Assembly: GCF_001667275.1 (NCBI RefSeq)
Contig: NZ_LZHV01000044.1
Location: 34,013-98,012 of the forward strand
DNA: 64,000 nucleotides
Source of the DNA: Mycobacterium sp. ACS4054
Lineage (GTDB): Bacteria; Actinomycetota; Actinomycetes; Mycobacteriales; Mycobacteriaceae
Reading direction: 5' to 3'
Position numbers and translations under genes: made by a program
Part shown: positions 29,037 through 37,738 of the stretch, one piece after another
Numbering within the stretch: the stretch's first letter is position 1
How the letters are laid out: each line of letters opens with the position of its first letter
Notes under the pieces: model-generated
What the model was told of the DNA's origin: nothing
Database searches by the model: none
What the model saw: only the letters and a program-made list of their open reading frames with translations

Positions 29037-30947
29037 CAGCTCGGGGCGGTCGATCGAACTCTGCTGCACCGCCTCGCCGGGTGCGGCGCCCAGCAGGATC
29101 CGCTTGATCGGGATCTCCAGCCGCTTGCCGGTCAGCGTGCGCGGTATCCCCGGAACCGCCAGGATGTCGTCGGGCACGTGGCGCGGCGAGGCGTGCTGAC
29201 GGATGGCCGCCACGATCCGCGCGCGCAGCGCCTCGTCCAGCTCGGCGTCGTCCGCCAGGGTCACGAACAGCGGCATCCAGTAGCCGCCATCGTCCTGCTC
29301 GACCCCGACCACCAGGCAGTCGCCCACCTCGGGCATGCCCTCCACCGCGGTGTAGATCTCGGCGCTGCCCATCCGCACGCCCATCCGGTTCAGCGTGGCG
29401 TCCGAACGACCATGCACCACAACGGATTCCCGATCGGTGATGGTGATCCAGTCACCGTGACACCACACCCCCGGATATTTCTCGAAGTAGGCGGCGCGGT
29501 AGCGACTGCCGTCGTCGTCGTTCCAGAAGAACACCGGCATCGAGGGCATGGGCTCGGTGATCACCAGTTCGCCCTCCTCCCCGACGACCGGCTGGTTGGG
29601 TCCGGCCCAGGATTCGATGGCCGCGCCCAGGCAGATGCAGGACAGCTCGCCGGCCACCACCGGCAAGATCGCGCAGCCGCCGATGAAGGCGGTGCAGACG
29701 TCGGTGCCCCCGCTCATCGAGATCACCGGCACCGATCGGCCGAGTCCCTCTTGGACCCAACGGAATCCGGACGCCGGCAGCGGTGAACCGGTGGAACCCA
29801 CGGCGCGCAGCCCCTCCAGGGCATACGTCGACCCGGGCCTCAATTCCTTTTTGGCGCAGGCCAACAGGTAGCCCGCCCCGGCGCCGAGCACGTTGACTCG
29901 CGCCTCGGCGGCGACCCGCCACAACCCGTCGGTGCTCAAATGCGTTGGGCTGCCGTCGTATAGGACGATGGTGGTGTCCACCAGCAGGCCGGACAGCAAC
30001 AGGTTCCACATCATCCAGCTGGTCGACGAGTACCACAGGAACCGCTCGCCGGCGCGCAAATCCAGTTGCAGGCCAAGGTATTTCAGGTGCTCGATCACCG
30101 TGCCGCCGTGCCCGTGCACGATGCCCTTCGGCTTACCGGTGGTGCCCGAGGAGAACATCACCCACAGCGGGTGGGCGAACGGGACCGGTGTGATCTCCAG
30201 CGGGGCATCCGCTGCGACCGCCGTCGCCCATCCGACGGTGTCGCCCTCGGCCGCGAGCCCGAGCCGGGGCACCACCACGGTGGCCCGCAGGCTGGGCATC
30301 GCGCGCCGGATCGTGTCCAGCTCGGCGCGCCGGTCGATGCGCTTGCCGTCGTACACCGATCCGTCGGTGGCCACCAGCACGGCCGGCCCCACCTGGCCGA
30401 GCCGGGCGATCACGCCGTCGACCGCCACGTCCTGGTTGCACACCGCCCAGATGGCGCCGACGCTGGCGGCGGCCAGGGCGGCGACGACGGCCTCGCCGAC
30501 GTTGGGCAGGTACCCGACGACGGCGTCCCCGGGCCGCACCCCCAGGCCGCGCAGGTACGCCGCGAAGGCGCCGGTCTCCCGGCGCAGCCGCGCCCACGAC
30601 CACTCGCACGCGCCGTCCTCGCCGACGACGATCATGGCGGGGCGCTCGTCGGTGGCGTGCCGGAAGATCTCGGTGGCGTAGTTGAGCGTGGCGCCGGGGA
30701 ACCACTGGGCGCCGGGCATGGAACGCTCCCCCAGGACCGCGGTGGGGGGGCTGTCCGCCTGGATGTCGAAGAACTTCCAGAGGGCGTCCCAGAACCACTC
30801 GATGTCCTCGACGGACTTGCGCCGCAACGTGTGGTAGTCGTCGAAGTGGCCGCGGCCGGTCTCGGCGAGCCACGCCATGAAGCGGGTGAGGTTGGCGTCG
30901 GCAAGCGTTGCCTCGTCGGGGGTCCAGTCGCCGGTCAGCTTGCTCAT
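28995..30947 (-). CDS. Acetoacetyl-CoA synthetase (acetoacetate-CoA ligase)
   Basis: A 650-residue adenylate-forming enzyme that activates acetoacetate. Evidence: the AMP-binding P-loop SSGTTGKPKGIVHGHGG, the acyl-CoA-synthetase adenylate motif HGRSDATLNRMGVRMG, the AacS-type N terminus with WKFFDIQ and WFPGATLNYA, YSSTSWMMWN, and the C-terminal lysine in TLTGKRLEIPIKR. Length and N-terminal domain fit AacS rather than Acs. The start overlaps the end of the upstream GH76 gene by 4 bp. Confidence 0.87.
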   Translation of the reverse strand: MSKLTGDWTPDEATLADANLTRFMAWLAETGRGHFDDYHTLRRKSVEDIEWFWDALWKFFDIQADSPPTAVLGERSMPGAQWFPGATLNYATEIFRHATDERPAMIVVGEDGACEWSWARLRRETGAFAAYLRGLGVRPGDAVVGYLPNVGEAVVAALAAASVGAIWAVCNQDVAVDGVIARLGQVGPAVLVATDGSVYDGKRIDRRAELDTIRRAMPSLRATVVVPRLGLAAEGDTVGWATAVAADAPLEITPVPFAHPLWVMFSSGTTGKPKGIVHGHGGTVIEHLKYLGLQLDLRAGERFLWYSSTSWMMWNLLLSGLLVDTTIVLYDGSPTHLSTDGLWRVAAEARVNVLGAGAGYLLACAKKELRPGSTYALEGLRAVGSTGSPLPASGFRWVQEGLGRSVPVISMSGGTDVCTAFIGGCAILPVVAGELSCICLGAAIESWAGPNQPVVGEEGELVITEPMPSMPVFFWNDDDGSRYRAAYFEKYPGVWCHGDWITITDRESVVVHGRSDATLNRMGVRMGSAEIYTAVEGMPEVGDCLVVGVEQDDGGYWMPLFVTLADDAELDEALRARIVAAIRQHASPRHVPDDILAVPGIPRTLTGKRLEIPIKRILLGAAPGEAVQQSSIDRPELLDAFVAYRRSRVS

Positions 30948-32056
30948 GTCTCGCTCACGGCGGTGACGTTACAGGCGGCCTCCATCAGCATCCACCCGGA
31001 TAGCTGCACGGACAGGTCCCGTTCGGCCACCTCGGAACTGTTCACCGCGCCCGCGACGAATTGCGCCTGGCCGCCCTCCGCGCCGGGCACCTGGGCGTCG
31101 CGATCCCAGAACGGGCCGAACAGCGGCAGCCCGTCCACCGTTTGCCGGTAGTCCCACGCCGACTTCGCGCTCGCCAGCACGATGCGGCGGGCCGTGTCGC
31201 GGGCCGCGGCGTCGTCGGCCGAATCGCCGGGCAGGGCGGTCGCGACCAGGGCGAGGTATCGCGCGGTGATGCCGGAGAACAGGCCGCCGTCCCCGCCGCC
31301 GGCGCCGGCCAGCACGCCGGTCGGGGCCATGTGCTCGGCGACCGCCGCGACCAGCCGGTGCACCCGCGGCGCGTGCCGGTCGTCATGGGTGCGGGCCGCG
31401 AGTTCCGTTTCCAGGCCGAGCACCACGCCCTGGCAGTAGGAGTACTGCGCGCGGACCAGGGACCCGGCCTTGATGCCGTCGAAGACCAGGTGCGTCTCCG
31501 GGTCGATCAGGGTCTCGTCGATCCAGTCCGCCATCTGCTGGGCGCGCCGCATCCGATCGCCGTAGCCCGCCAGGAAGATGCCCGCCGGTCCGTTGGCCGG
31601 GGCGTTGAAAAACTGGTCCTGCTTGCGCCACGGGATGCCGCCGCCGTCCTCGGGCACCCACGCCTCGAGGAATTGATCCGCCAGCTTCGGCAGCGCGCGA
31701 TGCCGCTCGACGCCGGCTATCCGCGCGGCGCGTTCCAGCGCCAGCGCCAGCCAGGCCATGTCGTCGTAATAGCTGTTGGTCCAGCGAAAGTTGTTGCGCA
31801 GCCGGTGCGAGCGGACCTGCCGGTTGATCCTGGTGTGCCGGTCGGGCTGCGGGTCGCGCAGCTGCGCGTCGACCAGGCAGTCCAGCAGATGCGCCTGCCA
31901 CCAGTAGTGCCAGGTGCCGAACATCCGGTCCCGCCGCGTCGACGGCCACGCCACCACGCCCAGCTGCGTTCCGGGCAACCCCCACAGGCGTTTGAGGTGC
32001 CGTTGCGTGACGGCGGCTTCGGAGCTGGCCGCGCGGTTGACCCACAGCTGATCCAT
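30944..32056 (-). CDS. GH76-like alpha-mannanase-family protein (Rv0365c-like)
   Basis: A 370-residue (alpha/alpha)6-barrel protein. The GH76 catalytic aspartate pair is D98-D99 in NSYYDDMAWLALAL. No signal peptide is present, so it would act in the cytoplasm, unusual for an endo-alpha-mannanase. In M. tuberculosis Rv0365c is likewise cytoplasmic in sequence. A role in processing mannosylated lipids or oligosaccharides is only a guess. It shares ATGA with the AacS start. Confidence 0.77.
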   Translation of the reverse strand: MDQLWVNRAASSEAAVTQRHLKRLWGLPGTQLGVVAWPSTRRDRMFGTWHYWWQAHLLDCLVDAQLRDPQPDRHTRINRQVRSHRLRNNFRWTNSYYDDMAWLALALERAARIAGVERHRALPKLADQFLEAWVPEDGGGIPWRKQDQFFNAPANGPAGIFLAGYGDRMRRAQQMADWIDETLIDPETHLVFDGIKAGSLVRAQYSYCQGVVLGLETELAARTHDDRHAPRVHRLVAAVAEHMAPTGVLAGAGGGDGGLFSGITARYLALVATALPGDSADDAAARDTARRIVLASAKSAWDYRQTVDGLPLFGPFWDRDAQVPGAEGGQAQFVAGAVNSSEVAERDLSVQLSGWMLMEAACNVTAVSET

Positions 32057-32073
32057 ACCCCCAGATCCTGCCT

Positions 32074-32079
32074 CATACT
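32074..32079 (+). promoter_or_regulatory. Candidate -10 box of eutB
   Basis: CATACT in the 28-bp divergent gap precedes the eutB ATG (32085) by five bases, so the transcript would start on or near the start codon and be leaderless. The matching -35 is not clear. This is a short-site guess supported mainly by the lack of room for a leader. Confidence 0.35.
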
Positions 32080-32084
32080 GATAT

Positions 32085-33491
32085 ATGCGCTACCGGCAAA
32101 CCATTTCGGGAACCACGCACTCCTTCTCCGGCCTGGTCGACGTGATGGCGAAGGCGACGCCGTTGCGCTCGGGCGACCAGCTGGCGGGGTGCGCCGCCGA
32201 CTCCGACGCCGAACGGGCCGCGGCCGCGTGGGTGCTGGCCGACATCCCGCTCGCGACGTTCCTCACCGAGGCGGTCGTGCCGTACGAGACCGACGAGGTC
32301 ACCCGGCTCATCATCGACACCCATGACCGCGACGCGTTCGGCCCGATCGCGGGCCTGACCGTGGGGGATTTTCGCGACTGGCTGCTGGATGCCGCGTCCC
32401 GCGACGACGGCGCGCAGCGCATCGCCGCCGTCTCCCCGGGACTGACACCGGAAATGGTTGCGGCCGTGTCGAAGATCATGCGCAACCAGGACCTGATTTC
32501 GGTGGCCGCGACGACCAGCGCCACCGCGGCCTTGCGGACCACGATCGGGCTGCCGGGCACGCTCGCCACCCGGCTGCAACCGAACCACCCCACCGACGAC
32601 CCACGCGGGATCGCCGCGGCGCTGCTCGACGGGCTGCTGATGGGTTGCGGGGACGCCGTGATCGGCATCAACCCCGCGACCGACTCGCCGCACGCGGCGT
32701 CCGAGCTGCTGCGCCTGCTCGACGACATTCGGCAGCGGTTCGCGATTCCCGTCCAGTCGTGCGTGCTGTGCCACGTCACCACCACGATGGAGCTGATCGA
32801 GCGCGGCGCCCCCGTGGATGTGGTGTTCCAGTCGATCGCCGGAACCGAGGGCGCCAACGCGTCTTTCGGCACCTCGATCGCGATGCTGCGGGAGGCCAAC
32901 GAGGCCGCCCGGTCGCTGAACCGCGGCACCGTCGGAGACAACGTCATGTACTTGGAGACCGGGCAGGGTGCCGCGCTGTCGGCCGGAGCCCACCTCGGTG
33001 TGGGGAACAGGCCGGTCGATCAGCAGACGCTGGAGGCGCGAGCCTACGCGGTGGCCCGGGCGCTGCAGCCGCTGCTGATCGACACCGTGGTCGGATTCAT
33101 CGGGCCGGAGTACCTCTACGACGGCAAGCAGATCATCCGCGCCGGGCTCGAAGACAACTTCTGCGGGAAACTGCTCGGCCTGCCGATGGGCGTCGACGTC
33201 TGCTACACCAACCACGCCGAGGCCGACCAGGACGACATGGACACGCTGCTCACCCTGCTGGGGGTGGCGGGCACCGCGTTCGTCATCACCGTGCCCGGTG
33301 CCGACGACATCATGCTCGGCTACCAGAGCCTCTCTTTTCACGACGCGCTGTATGTGCGAAAAGCGTTGGGGCTGCGGCCCGCTCCCGAATTCGAGGCGTG
33401 GCTGGCCGGCCTGGGCATGGCCGACGCCGAAGGCCGGATCCTGCCCGTCGACCTGGCGACGTCGCCGCTGCGCGCGCTGGCGGCCGGCTGA
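32085..33491 (+). CDS. eutB: Ethanolamine ammonia-lyase large subunit EutB
   Basis: Adenosylcobalamin-dependent conversion of ethanolamine to acetaldehyde and ammonia. 468 residues with the family blocks MRNQDLI, NHPTDDPRG, GINPATDS, VFQSIAGTEGANASFG and YLETGQGAALSAGAH, plus CYTNHAEADQDDMD near the C terminus. The start is the ATG at 32085 directly after the divergent gap. eutC follows with a one-base overlap. Neither eutA nor microcompartment shell genes are in the window. Confidence 0.95.
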   Translation: MRYRQTISGTTHSFSGLVDVMAKATPLRSGDQLAGCAADSDAERAAAAWVLADIPLATFLTEAVVPYETDEVTRLIIDTHDRDAFGPIAGLTVGDFRDWLLDAASRDDGAQRIAAVSPGLTPEMVAAVSKIMRNQDLISVAATTSATAALRTTIGLPGTLATRLQPNHPTDDPRGIAAALLDGLLMGCGDAVIGINPATDSPHAASELLRLLDDIRQRFAIPVQSCVLCHVTTTMELIERGAPVDVVFQSIAGTEGANASFGTSIAMLREANEAARSLNRGTVGDNVMYLETGQGAALSAGAHLGVGNRPVDQQTLEARAYAVARALQPLLIDTVVGFIGPEYLYDGKQIIRAGLEDNFCGKLLGLPMGVDVCYTNHAEADQDDMDTLLTLLGVAGTAFVITVPGADDIMLGYQSLSFHDALYVRKALGLRPAPEFEAWLAGLGMADAEGRILPVDLATSPLRALAAG

Positions 33492-34294
33492 TGACCGACC
33501 TGTGGGCACCACTGCGGGCGACCACGCAGGCGCGCATCGGGCTCGGGCGGGCGGGCAACTCGCTACCGACCCGGCGCGTCCTGGAATTTCAGGCCGCGCA
33601 CGCCGCGGCGCGCGACGCCGTGCACGATCCCCTCGATTTCGACGGCCTCGTCCAGCGGCTGGGTGAGATCGGCATCGAGGCGCCGCTGCGGGTCTGCAGC
33701 CGGGCCAGCTCGCGCGGCGAATACCTGCGCCGGCCCGACCTCGGCCGCAGCCCGGCCGACCTGTCGAGCCTGCCAAACACCAAGGCCGACATCGGTTTTG
33801 TGCTCGCGGATGGCCTCTCGCCGCGTGCGCTGACCGACCATGCCGCGGGCATGGTCGACGCGTTGGTCCGCGCATTCGACGGCCGGTATCGAATTGCCCC
33901 GGTGGTCGTCGCGACCCAGGCGCGCGTCGCGCTCGGCGACCACATCGGTCAAACCCTCGGCGTCGCAACGGTTCTCGTGCTCATCGGTGAGCGCCCCGGG
34001 CTGTCGGTGGCCGACAGCCTGGGCATCTACCTGACGCATCGGCCGGCGCCCGGACGCACCGACGCCGACCGCAACTGCGTCTCCAACATCCACCCACCCG
34101 ACGGCCTGGACTATGCGACGGCCGCGGCGGTCACCGCCGCGCTGGTCGCCGGCGCCCGCGAACTCGGCCGCTCGGGGGTCGCCCTCAAGGACACGACGCG
34201 GGCGGCGATCGGCGGTGCTAGCCCCTCCGGCCCAGCACCCAGCCCAGCAGCAGCGCGGCGAGCACGGCCAGCAGCACCGGGGCGTACTTCTTGA
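33491..34294 (+). CDS. eutC: Ethanolamine ammonia-lyase small subunit EutC
   Basis: 267 residues with GLGRAGNSLPT, ARDAV, VCSRASSRGEYLRRPDLGR, QARVALGDHIG, ERPGLS and the cobalamin-side NCVSNIHPPDGL block. The ATG overlaps the eutB stop (TGATG). Typical EutC proteins end soon after the last helix (SGVALKD), whereas this frame continues about 30 residues in a Pro/Ala/Arg-rich tail that runs antisense across the end of the CoxG-type gene for 77 bp; the tail may be dispensable or reflect a lost stop. Confidence 0.92.
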   Translation: MTDLWAPLRATTQARIGLGRAGNSLPTRRVLEFQAAHAAARDAVHDPLDFDGLVQRLGEIGIEAPLRVCSRASSRGEYLRRPDLGRSPADLSSLPNTKADIGFVLADGLSPRALTDHAAGMVDALVRAFDGRYRIAPVVVATQARVALGDHIGQTLGVATVLVLIGERPGLSVADSLGIYLTHRPAPGRTDADRNCVSNIHPPDGLDYATAAAVTAALVAGARELGRSGVALKDTTRAAIGGASPSGPAPSPAAARRARPAAPGRTS

Positions 34295-34856
34295 GCTGGT
34301 CGCCCCCGGCGAGGTCGAGCAGATCGATGGGCTCGGGCTCGGCGGCGTGACGCGGCTCCGGGGGGCGACCGATCTGCGGGGGGCCCTCCGGCGTCGCCGG
34401 CGCGGCCACCGCTTCGGCGGCCAGCTTGGCCTCGAGTGACTCGACGAACTGGCCCAGCAGCTTCTCCGACACCTGCTGCAGCATGCTGCTGCCGAACTGG
34501 GCCAGCTTGCCGGCGATCTTCAGGTCGGTGTCAACGGTGACGCCGGTCTTCTCGCCGTCGGGCTGCAGCACGGCGGTGACCGTCGCGGCCGCGTTTCCGG
34601 TGCCGCGCGTCTCCTTGCCCTTGGCGTCGATGACCGCCCGGTACTGCCCGCGGTCGTGCTCGACGAAGCGGACCTTGCCGCTGAATTCGCTGGTGACCGG
34701 CCCGACCTTGACCTTGACCTTGCCGAAGTAGTCCTCCCCCTCGTGGCCGGTGAGCTGAGCGCCGGGCATCAGCGGGATCACCTGCTCCAGGTCGCTCAGC
34801 ACGTCCCACGCCTGGTCGATGGGTGCGCTGACGGTGAACTGGTTGGCGATCTTCAT
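34218..34856 (-). CDS. coxG: CoxG-like SRPBCC protein with C-terminal membrane anchor
   Basis: A 212-residue protein with an SRPBCC (CoxG) domain (NQFTVSAPIDQAWDVLSDL, LMPGAQLTG, FGKVKVKVGPV) and a C-terminal hydrophobic segment of about 17 residues (KKYAPVLLAVLAALLLGWVLG). CoxG helps recruit molybdenum CO dehydrogenase to the membrane. It corresponds to Rv0369c, and lies next to the XdhC gene, but the cox structural genes are not adjacent. Confidence 0.8.
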   Translation of the reverse strand: MKIANQFTVSAPIDQAWDVLSDLEQVIPLMPGAQLTGHEGEDYFGKVKVKVGPVTSEFSGKVRFVEHDRGQYRAVIDAKGKETRGTGNAAATVTAVLQPDGEKTGVTVDTDLKIAGKLAQFGSSMLQQVSEKLLGQFVESLEAKLAAEAVAAPATPEGPPQIGRPPEPRHAAEPEPIDLLDLAGGDQLKKYAPVLLAVLAALLLGWVLGRRG

Positions 34857-34910
34857 GCCCCGGGTCCTCTCGCGTTGACGACGGCGTCGAGCACCAGCCT
34901 ACGGGCGGCA

Positions 34911-36053
34911 CTACGGAAGTAGAGTGGGGTCCCCCGCGTCGTGGTGGATCCGCCCGACGATCTGGGTCAGCGGGCGGCCGCCGCCGCCCCAGCGCCTGGC
35001 GATGATGTCGGCGGCGATCGAGACCGCGGTCTCCTCCGGGGTGCGGGCACCGAGGTCCAGCCCGATGGGGCTGGACAGCCGGCCCAGCTCGGCGTCGGTC
35101 AGCCCGGCGGCCTTGAGCCGGGTCACGCGGTCGTCGTGCGTGCGCCGCGAGCCCATGGCCCCGACGTAGCCGACCTGCGGCAGGCGCAGCGCCACCTCGA
35201 GCACCGGCACGTCGAACTTGGGGTCGTGGGTGAGCACGCAGATCACGGTGTGGCGATCGACGGCCCCCGCCGCGGCCTGGGCGGCGAGGTAGCGGTGGGG
35301 CCAATCGACGACGACGTCGTCGGCCGTCGGGAAGCGGGCCCGCGTGGCGAACACCGGCCGGGCGTCACACACGGTGACGCGGTAGCCGAGGAAGGAGCCC
35401 TGCCGCGCCAGCGCCGCCGCGAAGTCGATCGCCCCGAACACCAGCATCCGCGGCGGCGGCGCATGGCTGGACACGAAGACCTCCATGCCGTCGCCGAGCC
35501 GCTGCCCGTCGGGCCCGTACTCCAGGACGTCGCTGCGGCCCAGCGCGAGCAGGCCGCGCCCGTCGTCGGCGACCGCGGCGTCCGCGCGCGCCGAACCCAG
35601 CGACCCCGCCACCCCGTCCGGCCGGATCACCAGCCGCCGGCCGACCCGGGTGGGATCCGGGTGGGCGATGACGGTCCCGGTCGCGACCGCGCGGCCCGCG
35701 GCGATGTCGTCGGCAACCGCGCCCAGTTCGGGGAACGTCGCGGCCGAAACCGGCTCGACGAACACGTCGATGACGCCCCCGCACGTCAGCCCGACCGCGA
35801 ACGCGTCGTCGTCGCTGACGCCGTAGCGTTCCAGCCGCGCGACACCGGTCCGCGCGGCCTCGGTGGCGAGGTCGTATACCGCTCCCTCCACGCAGCCACC
35901 CGACACCGACCCGGCGACCGAGCCGTCCGGCGCCACCACCATCGCGGCTCCCGGCGGGCGCGGGGCGGACCGGAAGGTGCGCACCACCGTGCCGAGCCCC
36001 GCGGTGTCGCCCGCGCGCCAGACCGACATCAGCTCGGCAATCACGTCACGCAC
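34911..36053 (-). CDS. XdhC/CoxI family molybdenum cofactor maturation factor
   Basis: A 380-residue XdhC-type protein that sulfurates or delivers the molybdenum cofactor to hydroxylases. The N-terminal XdhC domain has GSVSGGCVEGAVY; the C-terminal Rossmann domain contains MLVFGAIDFAAAL and YVGAMGSRRTHDDR followed by RLSSPIGLDLGARTPEETA. Length equals Rv0376c. Start GTG at 36053. It is 54 bp upstream of coxG on the same strand. Confidence 0.85.
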   Translation of the reverse strand: MRDVIAELMSVWRAGDTAGLGTVVRTFRSAPRPPGAAMVVAPDGSVAGSVSGGCVEGAVYDLATEAARTGVARLERYGVSDDDAFAVGLTCGGVIDVFVEPVSAATFPELGAVADDIAAGRAVATGTVIAHPDPTRVGRRLVIRPDGVAGSLGSARADAAVADDGRGLLALGRSDVLEYGPDGQRLGDGMEVFVSSHAPPPRMLVFGAIDFAAALARQGSFLGYRVTVCDARPVFATRARFPTADDVVVDWPHRYLAAQAAAGAVDRHTVICVLTHDPKFDVPVLEVALRLPQVGYVGAMGSRRTHDDRVTRLKAAGLTDAELGRLSSPIGLDLGARTPEETAVSIAADIIARRWGGGGRPLTQIVGRIHHDAGDPTLLP

Positions 36054-36103
36054 TCTCTTAACGTAGAGTGACGGCCTCAGGCCTCGCGTGTGAATCGTTG
36101 GCT

Positions 36104-36157
36104 TTGAGTGTGCACCCAGGGCGGCGACACGCCGAGAATCCGCGCCCTCAGCGCACG
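36104..36157. repeat. Intergenic stem-loop repeat, family A, copy 2
   Basis: TTGAGTGTGCACCCAGG, a core identical over 19 bases (36120-36138) to copy 1, then CCGCGCCCTCAGCGCAC. Left and right arms are complementary (GTGTGCACCCAGGGCGG against the reverse of CCGCGCCCTCAGCGCAC, with mismatches), so it can fold as a hairpin. It lies between the XdhC start and the tail of the SpoU gene. Confidence 0.75.
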
Positions 36158-36188
36158 CTCGGATGGGACACGAGGGGAGGGACCGTGG

Positions 36189-36833
36189 CTACCAGGCGTG
36201 GGAGAGGTCGGCGTGCTGGCGAACCCAGGCGTGCATGGCGATCCCGGCGGCGACGCCGGCGTTGATGCTGCGGGTGGAGCCGAACTGGGCGATCGACACC
36301 GTCAGCGCCGCGCCCGCCCGGATGTCGTCGGTGATGCCCGGACCCTCCTGACCGAACACCAACAGGCACTCGCGCGGCAGCGCGGTCTCCTCCAGCCGGG
36401 CCGCCCCCGGAACGTTGTCCACCGCGACCACCGTCAACCCGGCGTCCCCGGCGAAGCCCAGCAGTTCGGCGGTGTTGTCGTGATGGCACAGCCGCTGATA
36501 GCGGTCGGTCACCATGGCGCCCCGGCGATTCCAGCGCCGCCGGCCCACGATGTGCACGGTGTGCACCGCGAACGCATTGGCGGTGCGCACCACCGACCCG
36601 ATGTTCGCGTCGTGCCCGAAGTTCTCGATCGCGACGTGCAGCGGGTGCCGGCGCCGGTCGATGTCGGCGATGATCGCCTCCCGCGTCCAGTACCGGTAGG
36701 CGTCGACGACGTTGCGAGTGTCGCCCTCGCGCAACAGGATTGGGTCATACCGCGGGTCGTCGGGCCGCTCGCCAACCCACGGCCCGACCCCGCCGCCCGG
36801 CGTCGCCCACTCGGTGGGCCCGGGACCGGTCAT
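36189..36833 (-). CDS. SpoU-family RNA 2'-O-methyltransferase
   Basis: A 214-residue SPOUT protein. The three family motifs are visible: NFGHDANIGSVVRTANAF, LVFGQEGPGITDDI, and GSTRSINAGVAAGIAMHAW with the knot. It corresponds to Rv0380c. The target RNA position is unknown. I used the ATG at 36833, overlapping the lipoprotein stop; the frame upstream of it continues but without family similarity. Confidence 0.88.
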   Translation of the reverse strand: MTGPGPTEWATPGGGVGPWVGERPDDPRYDPILLREGDTRNVVDAYRYWTREAIIADIDRRRHPLHVAIENFGHDANIGSVVRTANAFAVHTVHIVGRRRWNRRGAMVTDRYQRLCHHDNTAELLGFAGDAGLTVVAVDNVPGAARLEETALPRECLLVFGQEGPGITDDIRAGAALTVSIAQFGSTRSINAGVAAGIAMHAWVRQHADLSHAW

Positions 36834-37738
36834 CGCGGCGTCCACACCCCGGCGTGGGTGCCGTCGACCGCCACCGTCGCATACAGCAACGCCTCGTTGA
36901 TCTCGCCCTGCGTGCACAGCGACGCGCTGACGTGCACCGCGTCCAGCGACGCGTCGGGCAGGACCAACACCGACGACCCGTACACCGCGCAGGCCGGGTT
37001 GAGCCCGGCGCCGGGCAGCGTCGGCGACGCGAGCAGCATCAGCGGGCCGCCGCGCTTGGCCGAGTCGTCGCGGTACCGGGCCGCGATCCCGTCGACCTCG
37101 AGGCCCAGCAGCATGAAGCCGTTCCCGTTGAACGCCGCCGGGTCGCCCAGCTGCGCCTTGGTCATCGGGGCGCCGTCGGCGCGCCAGGCCGACAGGCTGG
37201 TGGTCTTGACCGCCACGCCGGTGTCGTTGGCGTTGGTGGGCATCAGCCCCACCGGAAACGCGGCCGGGTAGGCCGCCGAGCTGTTCGGGATCCGGTCGCG
37301 CGGCGAGTAGGTGTACACGCCACGGACCTGGCTGCGATCCTTAAGCGGCCCAAGGCAAACCGTCCCGGCGAGCCGGTCGCCGGAAGCCGACAGCGGCGAG
37401 TGGACCTCGGGCGCCTTGTCCGTCGGGCGATCACAACTGCCCACCCCGTTGGACTCCATCGGATGCGACAGCGCGCCGTAGAGCCCGAACCGGATGTCCT
37501 CGGGTTTGGCGTGCGGCGCCTTGGGGTTGGCCGCGGAGGCGTCGACGTCGATCAGCACGTAGTCGCCGTCCCAGCGCAGGTTCGACACCGACATGTTCCA
37601 GCCCAGCAGCGACAGCGACTCGCCGAGCCGCGCGCCCTGCGCGCCGTACGGGCGCACCGGTTGGCCGGCCCCCGAGCACCCCGTCAGGCAGGCCAGCACG
37701 CAGGCCGCTACCGCGAGAAGCTGTGCGCGGCAATGCAA
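36830..37738 (-). CDS. Lipoprotein, Rv0381c-like
   Basis: A 302-residue exported protein whose signal sequence ends in the lipobox LTGC (18-21), so C21 is the lipidated residue. Four further cysteines occur in the mature part (SCDRP, TVCLG, NPACAVYG, SLCTQG). I recognise no domain beyond this. The start is TTG at 37738, immediately after the pyrE stop (TAATTG); no other start gives a usable signal peptide. It ends overlapping the SpoU start by 4 bp. Confidence 0.75.
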   Translation of the reverse strand: MHCRAQLLAVAACVLACLTGCSGAGQPVRPYGAQGARLGESLSLLGWNMSVSNLRWDGDYVLIDVDASAANPKAPHAKPEDIRFGLYGALSHPMESNGVGSCDRPTDKAPEVHSPLSASGDRLAGTVCLGPLKDRSQVRGVYTYSPRDRIPNSSAAYPAAFPVGLMPTNANDTGVAVKTTSLSAWRADGAPMTKAQLGDPAAFNGNGFMLLGLEVDGIAARYRDDSAKRGGPLMLLASPTLPGAGLNPACAVYGSSVLVLPDASLDAVHVSASLCTQGEINEALLYATVAVDGTHAGVWTPR

